Source: Paenibacillus sp. IHBB 10380 (GTDB lineage: Bacteria > Bacillota > Bacilli > Paenibacillales > Paenibacillaceae). From it: a stretch of DNA of 64,000 nucleotides. Under the pieces are notes generated by a model. It saw only the letters and a list, made by a program, of their open reading frames with translations. It was not told the DNA's origin and made no database searches. Shown here one piece after another: positions 42,175-51,551 of this stretch (position 1 is its first letter; each line of letters begins with the position of its first letter). The stretch spans positions 930,001 through 994,000 of the forward strand of contig NZ_CP010976.1 of NCBI RefSeq assembly GCF_000949425.1. Reading direction: 5' to 3'. A program made the translations under genes and the position numbers.

Positions 42175-42290
42175 GGATGGAATTGTCTTGTAGAAGCGAA
42201 GCGTTCGCCTTTGCCCCTGAATTTTTACCGCAAACAGCGGTATATTCAAAAAAATTTGGGGGCAACAGCGATCGGAAGGACAATCCATCC
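42175..42290. repeat. Large nested palindrome
   Basis: The outer arms GGATGGAATTGTC (42175-42187) and GACAATCCATCC (42279-42290), middle arms TTGCCCC and GGGGCAA (42211-42217, 42259-42265), inner stem TACCGC/GCGGTA (42226-42242) and a side hairpin GCGAA/TTCGC (42196-42208) nest in one structure. It could be a non-coding RNA or a miniature mobile element. TTCAAGCACTGACG at 42323 nearby recurs at 32415. Confidence 0.55.
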
Positions 42291-42374
42291 GCGTAGCGGT
42301 CAGTTATCAACACGGTACATTATTCAAGCACTGACGTTGGTGTTGAGTCAATAAACATGAAGAAAGCATAAAAA

Positions 42375-42398
42375 AACCTGGAACATAAGTTCCAGGTT
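42375..42398. terminator. Terminator of rpsD
   Basis: AACCTGGAAC, ATAA and GTTCCAGGTT, flanked by A and T runs, is strong on both strands and follows rpsD. Confidence 0.85.
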
Positions 42399-42411
42399 TT
42401 TGATATTCGGA

Positions 42412-43011
42412 TTAACGGTTGTAGAATTCGACGATTTGCTTTTCATCGATATCTTGGGACAATTCAGAACGTTCCGGGAAACGAATGAATTTACCTTCGA
42501 ATGAAGTATCGTTAAATTCAAGGTAAGCTTGAAGGTGTGAACGGTTCTCCAAAGCTTCTTTAATAGAAGAAAGACCACGACTTCTTTCACGAAGACTGAT
42601 AACATCACCAGTGTTCAGCATGTAGGAAGCGATATCTACTTTCTTACCGTTGACAGTGATATGTCCATGAGATACCAATTGACGAGCACCTGCACGGGAA
42701 TTTGCAAAGCCAAGACGGTAAACCAAGTTGTCCAAACGGCTTTCTAGTAGGAACATAAAGTTCTCACCAGCGATTCCTTGCATTTTTTGAGCTCTATTGA
42801 ATAGAGTTTTAAATTGCTTTTCACCCAAACCGTACATGTGACGAAGTTTTTGCTTTTCAAGCAATTGCATACCGTAGTTACTGATTTTTCTGCGTTGGTT
42901 AGCGCCGTGTTGTCCCGGAGGGAAAGGGCGTTTCAAATCTTTACCTGTACCGCTGAGAGAAATTCCAAGACGACGACTTAATTTAAATTTAGGACCAGTG
43001 TAACGTGCCAT
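42412..43011 (-). CDS. rpsD: Ribosomal protein S4
   Basis: This 199-residue primary 16S rRNA-binding protein of the small subunit has all family marks: [20 protein letters not shown] at the start, [28 protein letters not shown], and the S4 RNA-binding domain [32 protein letters not shown]. It is monocistronic, with its own strong promoter, a long structured leader and a terminator, consistent with autoregulation by S4. Confidence 0.98.
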   Translation of the reverse strand: MARYTGPKFKLSRRLGISLSGTGKDLKRPFPPGQHGANQRRKISNYGMQLLEKQKLRHMYGLGEKQFKTLFNRAQKMQGIAGENFMFLLESRLDNLVYRLGFANSRAGARQLVSHGHITVNGKKVDIASYMLNTGDVISLRERSRGLSSIKEALENRSHLQAYLEFNDTSFEGKFIRFPERSELSQDIDEKQIVEFYNR

Positions 43012-43205
43012 TGTATAGTAGACTCCTTTATTGGTTAAATTTCAGTAGGGCCCTATTTGTGCCGTATGTTGTTTCATGTGCTGCGGCTCATAGGCCCAAA
43101 GCACAACTGACATGAAAGTTCAGCCGCTGTCTTGTCAGTAACAATATACGTGAGGGTGACACAACGTTACGCCCAAAGTTCTTAACAAGAACAATGTTAT
43201 TCAAC
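43012..43205 (-). promoter_or_regulatory. Probable S4 leader RNA
   Basis: About 190 bases separate the promoter from the rpsD start. They contain several complementary blocks, for instance GGGCCTA with TAGGGCCC and CATGAAA near TTTCATG. In Firmicutes, S4 represses rpsD through such a leader. I infer this from position; I did not fold it. Confidence 0.45.
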
Positions 43206-43212
43206 AATGAAT

Positions 43213-43240
43213 TTTATATTAAATCATATACAAAAGTCAA
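43213..43240 (-). promoter_or_regulatory. Promoter of rpsD
   Basis: On the minus strand, -35 TTGACT (43240-43235), a 16-bp spacer and -10 TATAAA (43218-43213); TAAAAT two bases further is an alternative. Confidence 0.65.
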
Positions 43241-43516
43241 GTCCTAACAATTAACGAGAAAAGTCATATTATGTCGATAGTTCTTTGTACCTAAAAAAAT
43301 ACTGTGAATATATGAAATAGGCGTGCAAATTTAGTTGGGAGAGAGTAGAATGTGATTAGTATAATTAAGTGATGCTTTTAGCGGTATCTAGAGCTTAACG
43401 GCTTTCTTATTCACAAGTGGGCTAGCTTTACTTGCATAATTACTATCGAAAAAGATGTGCCATAAGTCTTACTTAACTTGATCTTGTTTAATATAGATGT
43501 AAAGGAGCGCTTTTTT

Positions 43517-45508
43517 ATGTTAGAGCATCAGCTTAAGGTTTCAAAGCATGAAAGTATGCCCGCGGGTTACGTTCCAATACTTAGGTCTGGCTCTGAATCT
43601 TTTAATTTGTGGATGCACCAAATGGATATCACATCCTATGATTTTCCTTATATTAAATCTCTTTTACAAGAAAGCTATTTAGATTGGCAAGAGCAAGTAT
43701 CCTCGTTACCCATTATGGAAAAATTGGTTTGGGGATTACTTCATTGTGATGGCTCATGGATTGAAGGTGATGCCTCCATTCAAAGCTACATGTCACAAGA
43801 GGGACAGTCTATCTTTGCTCGATGCCTGACAGACAAAACGGAGATTCGTGCACATTGGCAAGGAAATCTAGGCGATGATCATTCTGAGCACATGATATCT
43901 ATGATTCCCTTATTTACAAAAAGTCAGCAGGAGCTTTACGCCGTTATGGTAGTCATTATTCCTGAACAGGTAGCTGAACTAGGAGGCGTGAGTGTGGCTA
44001 TAGCTACATCGCTCCATTTTCAAGCCTGCTTTTACAAACGGTTTGAATACATATTTGTGTCAGACGTAATGAACGCACAGATTAAAGAAGGACGAGAAGC
44101 AAGTCGTCGATCTATTTTATTTCAAATTGTCCAGCGGTTACACGATCAGATTGATGTTGACACCGTTCTGACTGAGGTGCTAGATAGCATTGAAATTCTT
44201 TACCCTACAGCAACATTACAACTATTCATGTCACAAGATCATCAGAGTAGTAATCCAAGAGTTAAACCGCTTATTCTTAGTTCAGGATTAGATGATGTAC
44301 GTATTCAGACATTTATGGAAGGTTGTCTTACAAGGCAAGAATCTACGCTGAGTAATGGTGCTAAGATGATGGAGATTGGGATTCCATTCGGTGGTAAACA
44401 AGGCGTATATGGTGTGTTTCTTCTACAGATAAGTAAAGAATTTTTTGCTGAGTTAGATTTACAATTGGTTACAACTTTAGTGGATACCGCTGGAAGTGCT
44501 TTTGAGAACGCTAAGTTGTACGAGCAGTCCAATCTTCTTATACAAGAATTAAAACATATTAATCAATTAACAAAGCTACTTAATCAGAGTCTTCAATTGA
44601 ACGATATTTATCAATCTGCAAATGAAGAAATGTTAAATATTTTCAAGGCAGATTATTGTTGCATTCTTCAGTTTAACGAAACTATAGATGGTTTAGAGGT
44701 TCAATCTTGTAATGTACCTTCTCTTGAAAAGGATATTTTTGCTAAAGACTATGGATTTTCCGGATTGGTATATACGAATGGGGAGCCCCTTATTCTATCG
44801 GACTATCTAGTGAACTTAAATGTGTCATCTAAATTTATGGAAGATACAGGGTCTTCATCTCTCATTGCGAGCCCTTTAACTATTAAAGGAGAAGTAACAG
44901 GTGTTATTCTGTTATCGCATGAGAAGTCACATTACTTTTCATATGATAATTACAGATTACTGCAAACGTTGGCTAACCACATTGGTCTGGCAGTTAGTAA
45001 TGCCTTGCTCCATGCTGAGGTAAGACGTATGGCTTGTCGAGATGTGTTGACGGATCTCTATGCTCGTCACTATCTGGATGAGGTCATCCGAGAGAAAATG
45101 ATAAATGATTACTGCGGTTGTTTAGTTGTAGTAGATATTGATGAGTTTAAACAGGTAAACGATAAGTATGGTCATCAAAAAGGTGACAAGATACTGAAGA
45201 AGGTTAGTGAGATCATTAAAACTTCTATTCGTAAAAGTGATACACCCGCACGTTGGGGAGGAGAAGAATTAGCTATATATCTTCCACAAATGAGTATTAA
45301 ACAGGGTCTAATTGTTTCTGAGCGGATTCGAAGACGTGTAGAAGAAGAAACCAATCCAAGTGTAACGATATCCATCGGGATATCAGAATGGAATTGGCTA
45401 GAAGAAACGGTTAGTGTAGATTCACTCTTTTACCGAGCGGATATGGCGCTATATCGGGCTAAAAATAATGGTCGTAATCAAATACAAGTGGAAGATAGAC
45501 GTGAATGA
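43517..45508 (+). CDS. GAF-GGDEF diguanylate cyclase, DgcP-like
   Basis: The 663-residue cytoplasmic sensor has GAF-type regions (about 190-330 and 345-495) and a GGDEF domain (about 505-660). The active-site variant is RWGGEELAIYLP, and an inhibitory RxxD site (RKSD) lies 5 residues before it. This predicts synthesis of cyclic di-GMP with product inhibition. The plan and position beside rpsD match B. subtilis DgcP (YtrP). ATG 43517 follows AAAGGAG. The 340 bases upstream hold the divergent rpsD promoter and no other gene. Confidence 0.85.
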   Translation: MLEHQLKVSKHESMPAGYVPILRSGSESFNLWMHQMDITSYDFPYIKSLLQESYLDWQEQVSSLPIMEKLVWGLLHCDGSWIEGDASIQSYMSQEGQSIFARCLTDKTEIRAHWQGNLGDDHSEHMISMIPLFTKSQQELYAVMVVIIPEQVAELGGVSVAIATSLHFQACFYKRFEYIFVSDVMNAQIKEGREASRRSILFQIVQRLHDQIDVDTVLTEVLDSIEILYPTATLQLFMSQDHQSSNPRVKPLILSSGLDDVRIQTFMEGCLTRQESTLSNGAKMMEIGIPFGGKQGVYGVFLLQISKEFFAELDLQLVTTLVDTAGSAFENAKLYEQSNLLIQELKHINQLTKLLNQSLQLNDIYQSANEEMLNIFKADYCCILQFNETIDGLEVQSCNVPSLEKDIFAKDYGFSGLVYTNGEPLILSDYLVNLNVSSKFMEDTGSSSLIASPLTIKGEVTGVILLSHEKSHYFSYDNYRLLQTLANHIGLAVSNALLHAEVRRMACRDVLTDLYARHYLDEVIREKMINDYCGCLVVVDIDEFKQVNDKYGHQKGDKILKKVSEIIKTSIRKSDTPARWGGEELAIYLPQMSIKQGLIVSERIRRRVEEETNPSVTISIGISEWNWLEETVSVDSLFYRADMALYRAKNNGRNQIQVEDRRE

Positions 45509-45535
45509 GAGTGCCTGCGGGTACTCTTATTTTGT
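45508..45535 (+). terminator. Short terminator
   Basis: AGAGTGCC, TGC and GGGTACTCT followed by TATTTTG, starting at the last base of the stop codon. Confidence 0.6.
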
Positions 45536-45683
45536 TTCGACCAGCTTGAACACACATTGAGAAGGATAAAAGGCTTCGAACTTTCGGGTTTTTATGAATA
45601 TATCGATAGATTTATTTGTGGAAGGTATGGGCACAATAAATGAATGAAAATTGGCTACGAGGATGGATAAGGAGGTTGTAATC

Positions 45684-46511
45684 ATGAATATGAAGCTGAA
45701 AAGCATATTAAACTGGATGTTTACGATAGTGATATGTTGTTTACTCACCAGCTGTAACCTTTTGTCTAACGGTAGATCTCCTGATGAATTGTTCCAGTTA
45801 ACGTTGAGTGGATTAACGGGCAGTGACGCTTTTACATTTAAGGGTGAAACCGCACTGCGCAGAAATGAACAAGATAAGTTTCAGCAACACTTTGCCTATG
45901 AGGGTAAGGTTAAGAATCATGATGAACTAGTAATTCAGAGTATTATACCTATACAGAGTTCGCGTGCAGCAACTGATCAACAGAGGTCTGCTCAGAGCCA
46001 GAATCAAATGACGAGTCTGCGACTGACGGATGGGCAGTGGATTCAGACGTCTAATACAGATACAGATATAGGTATGAATCAAGTGCTGATCAGGCTTAAT
46101 CCACTCGGTCAGCTGGAAGGTATTAATAAGCTGAAGAAGGGGATTAGAGAAGAAGAAGCAGCCGCAAGAGGGACGAAGGTACTTCGAATTGAATTAGATC
46201 CTAAGGATGCTCGAACGTGGCTAGACGACCAATTAAGCGATGAAATGAACCGTCTGAGGGATGAGGCTATAAGTGCTCAAGTAAGTGACTCTAAACTGCA
46301 GAAAGAGCTAGATCAGATTTGGGGTGAAGGAAAGGAACAGATGAAGACGATGTTTGAACAAGCTGACGTAGGCACTGTCTATCACTTAACGATTGATCGA
46401 ACAAGAAATCTTCCGCTGAGACTGACCTCAGAAAGTAAAATTGCATACAAGGATGTAGAAGGAAATGAGCAGCGCGAGACGATGGTTAGTGATGTCACTT
46501 TTCAACATTAA
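45684..46511 (+). CDS. Putative lipoprotein
   Basis: The 275-residue protein has a lipoprotein signal with WMFTIVICCLLTSC (Cys about 24) and a long mature part with GLTGSDAFTFKGETALRRNE, beta-rich repeats and YHLTIDRTRNLPLRLTSESK, resembling beta-sheet lipoproteins that bind other envelope parts. ATG 45684 follows AAGGAGG by 8 bases; an earlier frame start at 45651 has none. The exact family is not recognised. Confidence 0.65.
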   Translation: MNMKLKSILNWMFTIVICCLLTSCNLLSNGRSPDELFQLTLSGLTGSDAFTFKGETALRRNEQDKFQQHFAYEGKVKNHDELVIQSIIPIQSSRAATDQQRSAQSQNQMTSLRLTDGQWIQTSNTDTDIGMNQVLIRLNPLGQLEGINKLKKGIREEEAAARGTKVLRIELDPKDARTWLDDQLSDEMNRLRDEAISAQVSDSKLQKELDQIWGEGKEQMKTMFEQADVGTVYHLTIDRTRNLPLRLTSESKIAYKDVEGNEQRETMVSDVTFQH

Positions 46512-46538
46512 ATTGCTCATGTCTATAGGTATCTACTG

Positions 46539-46567
46539 CTGACTTACAAATTACATCGTGCTACAAT
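46539..46567 (+). promoter_or_regulatory. Promoter of aminopeptidase gene
   Basis: -35 CTGACT (46539-46544), a 17-bp spacer and -10 TACAAT (46562-46567), about 55 bases before the start. Confidence 0.5.
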
Positions 46568-46624
46568 AGAGAATGTGAATTAACCAGTGTTCAAAAATTA
46601 GAAAACATTAAGGAGGGGATAGCA

Positions 46625-47740
46625 ATGCGTGATCCTAGAATTCAAGAATTAGCGCAGAATCTCGTACAATATTCCGTTGACGTACAACCTGGGGAGAACG
46701 TTCTGATTGAGATGATCGGTAGCGAGCGCGATCTTATTAAGGCTATAGTGGAAGAAGTGGCTAAGCGTGGAGGTCATTCGTTCATCCAGCTTACAGATAA
46801 AGCGTTACAACGTACAATGCTTGTGCATGCTACACAAGAGCAGATGGAAACGTGGACTGAACTTGATTTAGAACGTATGAAAAAGATGAACTGTTACATT
46901 GGTATCCGTGCTGGAGAGAACGTTAATGATCAGGCTGATGTTCCAGAAGATAAAATGAAATTATTCAATTCCATATATAATCATAAGGTACATAGCAAAC
47001 AGCGCGTCAACCATACGAAATGGGTGGTATTGCGTTATCCTAATCCGAGTATGGCACAGCTTGCTAATATGAGTACGGAAGCTTTTGAAGACTTCTATTT
47101 CGATGTATGTAATCTCGATTATGGCAAAATGGACATCGCACAGGACCCGCTTGCTGAGCTTATGAGAAAAACGGATAAAGTACGTATTGTGGGTCCAGGG
47201 ACAGATCTTAACTTCTCTATCAAGGGAATCGGTGCTGAGAAATGCTCAGGTCAAAAGAACATTCCGGATGGTGAGGTGTATAGTGCACCCGTCCGTGATT
47301 CTGTCAATGGGACAATAAGCTACAATGCACAAACAGTGTACAATGGTATTTCTTTCGAGAATATCAAGTTTACGTTCAAAGAAGGAAAGATCGTAGAAGC
47401 GACGAGTAATGATACGAAGCGCCTGAATGATATTCTGGATTCCGATGAGGGAGCAAGATATATTGGGGAGTTCGCTATTGGGTTCAATCCATACATTCTT
47501 CATCCAATGAAAGATATATTGTTTGATGAGAAAATTGCAGGTAGCCTACACTTTACACCAGGTCAAGCTTACGATGTAACCAACAATGGTAACACGTCAT
47601 CGATTCATTGGGATCTAGTCCTAATTCAACGTCCAGACTACGGTGGCGGAGAAATATATTTCGATGATGTTCTTATTCGTAAAGATGGAATATTTGTAAT
47701 TCCAGAGCTTGAAGGATTGAACCCTGATCATCTAAAATGA
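46625..47740 (+). CDS. M29-family aminopeptidase
   Basis: The 371-residue metallo-aminopeptidase of the AmpS/thermophilic type has an N-terminal domain (QPGENVLIEMIGSERDLIKA, YIGIRAGENVNDQADVPEDK) and a C-terminal catalytic domain with NIPDGEVYSAPVRDSVNG, YIGEFAIGFNP and IHWDLVLIQRPD, where conserved Glu, His and Asp bind two metals. It is somewhat shorter than AmpS (about 410). It removes N-terminal residues from peptides in the cytoplasm. AGGAGGGG precedes ATG. Confidence 0.88.
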   Translation: MRDPRIQELAQNLVQYSVDVQPGENVLIEMIGSERDLIKAIVEEVAKRGGHSFIQLTDKALQRTMLVHATQEQMETWTELDLERMKKMNCYIGIRAGENVNDQADVPEDKMKLFNSIYNHKVHSKQRVNHTKWVVLRYPNPSMAQLANMSTEAFEDFYFDVCNLDYGKMDIAQDPLAELMRKTDKVRIVGPGTDLNFSIKGIGAEKCSGQKNIPDGEVYSAPVRDSVNGTISYNAQTVYNGISFENIKFTFKEGKIVEATSNDTKRLNDILDSDEGARYIGEFAIGFNPYILHPMKDILFDEKIAGSLHFTPGQAYDVTNNGNTSSIHWDLVLIQRPDYGGGEIYFDDVLIRKDGIFVIPELEGLNPDHLK

Positions 47741-47832
47741 ATGAGAAACCACTTGCGTTAGAAAGCGGATTCAATGTATCATTATAGAGGTAAGATAAGT
47801 GAAAATGATTCCGAAAGTTACGGAGGGATAAT

Positions 47833-48078
47833 ATGTCCAGTAACAACGCAGCAGTTGTTGAAATTGCTCAAACAGCAGGTAAGTTCAGTTCTTCGATTGT
47901 ACTACAAGCAGATAACAAGTACATTGATGTGAAAAGTATTTTGGGCTTGTTTACGACACTAGTAAGTCGTAAAGCCTACGAACTACATGTTCATGGTCCA
48001 GATGCAGCTGAAGCCAAAGTAGCTATGCAGGAAGTGTTTTCTAAACATGGTTTGGAAATCGTAGTTGTAGCCGATTAA
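47833..48078 (+). CDS. HPr-like protein lacking the catalytic His
   Basis: The 81-residue protein aligns without gaps to HPr from residue 15 on: IAQTAGKFSSSIVLQADNKY matches LVQTASKYDADVNLEYNGK, and DVKSILGL matches NLKSIMGV. Ser35 falls on HPr Ser46, the HPr-kinase site. His15 of HPr falls on Asn4, and the first strand is absent. No in-frame upstream start exists (stops precede), and GGAGGG sits before ATG. It therefore cannot carry PTS phosphate in the usual way; a Crh-like regulatory role is possible. Confidence 0.72.
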   Translation: MSSNNAAVVEIAQTAGKFSSSIVLQADNKYIDVKSILGLFTTLVSRKAYELHVHGPDAAEAKVAMQEVFSKHGLEIVVVAD

Positions 48079-48085
48079 TGGTTGT

Positions 48086-48124
48086 AAAAGCACCCTTACT
48101 GAGCTCAGTAAGGGTGCTTTTTTA
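48086..48124 (+). terminator. Perfect-palindrome terminator
   Basis: AAGCACCCTTACTGA and its complement meet around the central GC, followed by TTTTTT. Confidence 0.88.
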
Positions 48125-48210
48125 TTGAGGGTTCTTGTATTGGTGTGTGATTTCGTCTAATATTAAGGATAGTAGCAAAGTAGTGACTTTTAGACATAGG
48201 GGGAAGATGC

Positions 48211-48504
48211 ATGACTTCATTTGATTTACAGGAACAATTGAATATCAAAGCAATCAATCTTCTACAAGAAGATGCAGATAAAATTCAAAAGCTAATTGAA
48301 GTACAAATGGAGAATCTAGCAACACGTTACTGCCCTCTATACGAGGAAGTACTAGACACCCAAATGTATGGATTTTCTAAAGAGGTTGATTTTGCAGTGC
48401 GGGCGGGACTCTTGCCTGAATATACAGGGAAACAGTTGGTCAGTGAGCTAGAACGTAAGTTAGCCATTCTTTATGAAGCCTTGAACAATAAAAGTGGCCT
48501 GTGA
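48211..48504 (+). CDS. ylaN: YlaN (DUF1507) protein
   Basis: The 97-residue helical protein has [57 protein letters not shown] and [15 protein letters not shown], matching YlaN. In B. subtilis YlaN binds Fe(II) and helps relieve Fur repression, and ylaN lies next to ftsW. Here ftsW is also close, though on the other strand. GGGGAAG precedes ATG. Confidence 0.9.
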   Translation: MTSFDLQEQLNIKAINLLQEDADKIQKLIEVQMENLATRYCPLYEEVLDTQMYGFSKEVDFAVRAGLLPEYTGKQLVSELERKLAILYEALNNKSGL

Positions 48505-48540
48505 GTAACAGGCATACATAGAGCAAGTTATATAAATAAA

Positions 48541-48576
48541 AACGGGTACCTCTATCGTAAGAGGTACCCGTTTTTA
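48541..48576. terminator. Bidirectional terminator
   Basis: AACGGGTACCTC (48541-48552) and GAGGTACCCGTT (48561-48572) lie between convergent ylaN and the antiporter gene. Confidence 0.85.
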
Positions 48577-48587
48577 TTTAGAGTGTG

Positions 48588-49658
48588 TTAGACCAGATAG
48601 AAGGATACGCCTAATATTACATAGACAACTAATAGTAATAGTCCTTCATACCAGTTGGTTGAACCGTCATCAATAATAGATTTAGCTATGAATACGGACA
48701 CGGATATCGCAACGAGTTCAATGATCGTGAATATAATATCCATCGTATCGCCCGTGAAATAACTAATGAAGACTAGGACAGGGGCAACAAATAAGGAAAT
48801 TTGTAGACTGCTACCAACAGCGATTTCAACAGCAGCGCCCATCTTGTTCTTCATCGCTAACATGATTGCTGCACTATGTTCCGCAGCATTACCAATAATA
48901 GCTACTACGAAGGCCCCTACAAATAGCTCACTGAGTCCAAAACGGGTGGTGAACATTCCGAGAGTACCTACAAGCCACTCACTGACGAATGCCACCATGA
49001 TCGTAGCCAAGACGAGGTACAGGATAGACTTACGTTTGGACCATTGAGGTTTATGCTCGTGTGGTGTCTCCTCCTGATTATCTTCTGTAACATCCCCCAA
49101 ATACGCTTTGTGGGTAATCATAGAGAAAATAAGCCAAGCGATATAGGCAACAATGAGGATTCCAGCTACGACCAAGCTTAGTGTTTTGGTACCTGATTCC
49201 GTGATGGAGTGCGTATTAAAGAAAACAGCTGGAACGAAGAGGGCAATGACAGCAAGGATCATGAGAGAACCATTCATTCCAGCTAATGAAACATTGAACT
49301 TCTGTACTTTGAACTTTAGCCCTCCAGCAAAAAGGCTCAGACCTAGAACGAGGAGCAAATTACCGATGATGGAACCGGTTAAGCTAGCCTTTACCATGTC
49401 GTACAAGCCCTCTTTAACTAAAAATATGGCGATGATTAATTCGGCTGCATTACCAAAGGTTGCATTGAGGAAACCACCAAGTCGTTGCCCGGCATAATGC
49501 GACACACTTTCGGTAGCCTTTCCAAGGAATCCTGCAACAAAAATAATCGATATTGCGGATAAAACAAACTGGACAGTTGGGTCCCAACCTGCGAAATGAC
49601 CTAATGCGCTCAGAATAAATGTGATAAATAACAAGGAAGGACTCATCCATTTCTTCAA
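48588..49658 (-). CDS. chaA: Ca2+/H+ antiporter, CaCA family
   Basis: This 356-residue membrane protein has about 11 helices and both alpha-repeat signatures: FGNAAELIIAIFLVKEGLYD with SLTGSIIGNLLLVLG, and IIGNAAEHSAAIMLAMKNKM with VGSSLQISLFV. It resembles B. subtilis ChaA (YfkE), which extrudes Ca2+ for H+. TTG 49658 lies 6 bases after AAAGAGGTG; the longer frame to 49736 lacks such a site. An acidic/His loop (EDNQEETPHEHKPQ) lies mid-protein. Confidence 0.9.
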   Translation of the reverse strand: MKKWMSPSLLFITFILSALGHFAGWDPTVQFVLSAISIIFVAGFLGKATESVSHYAGQRLGGFLNATFGNAAELIIAIFLVKEGLYDMVKASLTGSIIGNLLLVLGLSLFAGGLKFKVQKFNVSLAGMNGSLMILAVIALFVPAVFFNTHSITESGTKTLSLVVAGILIVAYIAWLIFSMITHKAYLGDVTEDNQEETPHEHKPQWSKRKSILYLVLATIMVAFVSEWLVGTLGMFTTRFGLSELFVGAFVVAIIGNAAEHSAAIMLAMKNKMGAAVEIAVGSSLQISLFVAPVLVFISYFTGDTMDIIFTIIELVAISVSVFIAKSIIDDGSTNWYEGLLLLVVYVILGVSFYLV

Positions 49659-49891
49659 CGTTAACACCTCTTTAAAAGTATAAGTTTGGTTAAGATTCTT
49701 ATTCAATATACCCAAAATGGTTATAGTTGTAAACATGGATTAATACACGTATAATGCGGTTATTAGAGGGTATATCTAAACCAATAACATATCAATTCAT
49801 AGATATTAAACTTTTTTTAATATTTTGTGCAAGCAAGATTTGCTTTTAGACCCTTTAGGATTTACAATAACGAATAATGAGGTGAAGGGGG

Positions 49892-50284
49892 ATGGGCATG
49901 ACGGAACAACTTCAACTGGATAATGGAACTATACGGATTTCGGATGATGTCGTCTCGAAAATTGCTGGCATGGCAGCACTGGAGACCCCAGGTATTGCTG
50001 CGATGTCCGGAGGGCTATCCGAAGGATGGGCTAAGCGTCTTAGTGGCAAGAATGTACAAAAAGGAGTTACGGTAGAAGTTGGTCAGTTAGAAGCAGCTAT
50101 CGATTTACGAATTATTGTGCTTTACGAAACACCGATTCATGAAGTATGTCGTATGCTACAACAAAATGTACGCGAAGCTATCGAAAGTATGACGGGATTG
50201 CATATTGTTGAAATCAACGTCAAAGTGGAAGGCGTCGCCTTCAAAGATGATGAAATTGATGATTTAGTTATTCGTAATAAATAA
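49892..50284 (+). CDS. Asp23/Gls24-family protein
   Basis: The 130-residue protein has the Asp23 pattern: NGTIRISDDVVSKIAGMAAL, GIAAMSGGLSEGW, GVTVEVGQLEAAIDLRIIVL and VREAIESMTGLHIVEINVKV. Family members gather under the membrane and are tied to envelope stress or fatty acid metabolism (YloU, YqhY). GAGGTGAAGGGGG precedes ATG. It converges with ftsW over a shared terminator. Confidence 0.88.
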   Translation: MGMTEQLQLDNGTIRISDDVVSKIAGMAALETPGIAAMSGGLSEGWAKRLSGKNVQKGVTVEVGQLEAAIDLRIIVLYETPIHEVCRMLQQNVREAIESMTGLHIVEINVKVEGVAFKDDEIDDLVIRNK

Positions 50285-50310
50285 ATATCATACGAACGAT
50301 GAATTCAAAA

Positions 50311-50347
50311 AAAAGACTACACGGAGGATAATCCGCGGTAGTCTTTT
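50311..50347. terminator. Bidirectional terminator
   Basis: AAAAGACTAC (50311-50320) and GTAGTCTTTT (50338-50347). It overlaps the last codons of ftsW. Confidence 0.8.
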
Positions 50348-51537
50348 TTGGATTTAATATATTCTTGCGTGACAGCAGGTTTATTGCTTTCGCGTGAAAT
50401 ACTAAGCACTATGCCCATGCTGAACATCATGACAAGTAAAGAGGAACCGCCATAGCTAATGAATGGCAGGGTAACACCAGTCAAAGGAATAGTCTGAGTA
50501 ACTCCGCCAATATTAATGAATGCTTGGATAGCGATGAGTCCCATAATACCAATGCCAACTAATGTTCCGAATGGATCAGGACATCTTAGAGAGATGAGAA
50601 TTCCTCGCCATATAAAGTATAAGTATAGTAATAGAAAGATGGCTGTGCCGATAAAGCCGAATTCCTCACCTATGACAGCAAAGATAAAGTCATTATAAGG
50701 GTTCGGTAGATAATGAAGTTTCTGTACGCTCTGTCCGAATCCAGCGCCGGTTAAACCACCTTCTCCGATGGCTGTTAGAGATTGAATAAGATGGAATCCC
50801 GTTCCTTCTTCATCTTGAAAGGGATCTATAAAGGCCTCGATCCGACCCATCTTATAGTTCTTCTGTACGGAAGCCGAGGGGTCATCCGGCGCAATAGATT
50901 TAATGGCCGCATTTATTCCGAGGACAAGGCTTGCTCCGACGATGAGAAGCGCAATGGAACTTGCAATATGTTTCATACTAGCTCCACCGGCATAGATAAT
51001 TAAGCCACAAGTTAGGACTAGAATTAAACATGAGCCCAAATCGGGCTGCATCATGATCAGACCAGCGACCACACCAACAATAAGCATAACGGGTATAAAG
51101 CCCTTTTTAAGATCACGCATCCGCTCCCCTTTTTTGGTGATCAGGGCTGCAAGGTATAGAATAGTTGCAATTTTGGCAAGCTCTGTAGGTTGAACTCCTA
51201 GTGTGCCGATACCGAACCAGCTTCGAGCACCATTCCTAACTTCGCCAATATAGGGAACTAATATAAGCATAATTATCGTGACAATAAAGATAGGCATGAA
51301 CAATTTTTTATATTTACTGTAATGAATATTCATAGCAATAAACATGAAGAAGCCCCCTACGACAATCCACAAAAATTGACGCTTAGGGAAAAATAATGCG
51401 TCGTCTTTACTGACAATGGTTAGACTTGAGCTTGAACTAAATACCATGACAAGGCCAAATCCCACAAGTAGTAACGTGAGGATAAGCAACTGGAAATCCG
51501 GCGTTCCTCTTTTGGATTGAGGCTTGTTTTTACTCAT
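50317..51537 (-). CDS. ftsW: Cell-division SEDS glycosyltransferase FtsW
   Basis: The 406-residue protein has about 10 membrane helices and polymerises lipid II at the septum with a class B PBP. SEDS marks are GFGLVMVFSSSS at the start, RSWFGIGTLGVQPTELAKIA (about 107-126), the catalytic Asp loop in MMQPDLGSCLIL, EEFGFIGTAIF and LPFISYGGSSLLVMMFSMGI near the end. The position near ylaN supports FtsW over RodA or SpoVE. The YugN gene lies 15 bases upstream in the same direction. Confidence 0.88.
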   Translation of the reverse strand: MSKNKPQSKRGTPDFQLLILTLLLVGFGLVMVFSSSSSLTIVSKDDALFFPKRQFLWIVVGGFFMFIAMNIHYSKYKKLFMPIFIVTIIMLILVPYIGEVRNGARSWFGIGTLGVQPTELAKIATILYLAALITKKGERMRDLKKGFIPVMLIVGVVAGLIMMQPDLGSCLILVLTCGLIIYAGGASMKHIASSIALLIVGASLVLGINAAIKSIAPDDPSASVQKNYKMGRIEAFIDPFQDEEGTGFHLIQSLTAIGEGGLTGAGFGQSVQKLHYLPNPYNDFIFAVIGEEFGFIGTAIFLLLYLYFIWRGILISLRCPDPFGTLVGIGIMGLIAIQAFINIGGVTQTIPLTGVTLPFISYGGSSLLVMMFSMGIVLSISRESNKPAVTQEYIKSKKDYRGLSSV

Positions 51538-51551
51538 GATTGAAGTCCCAT

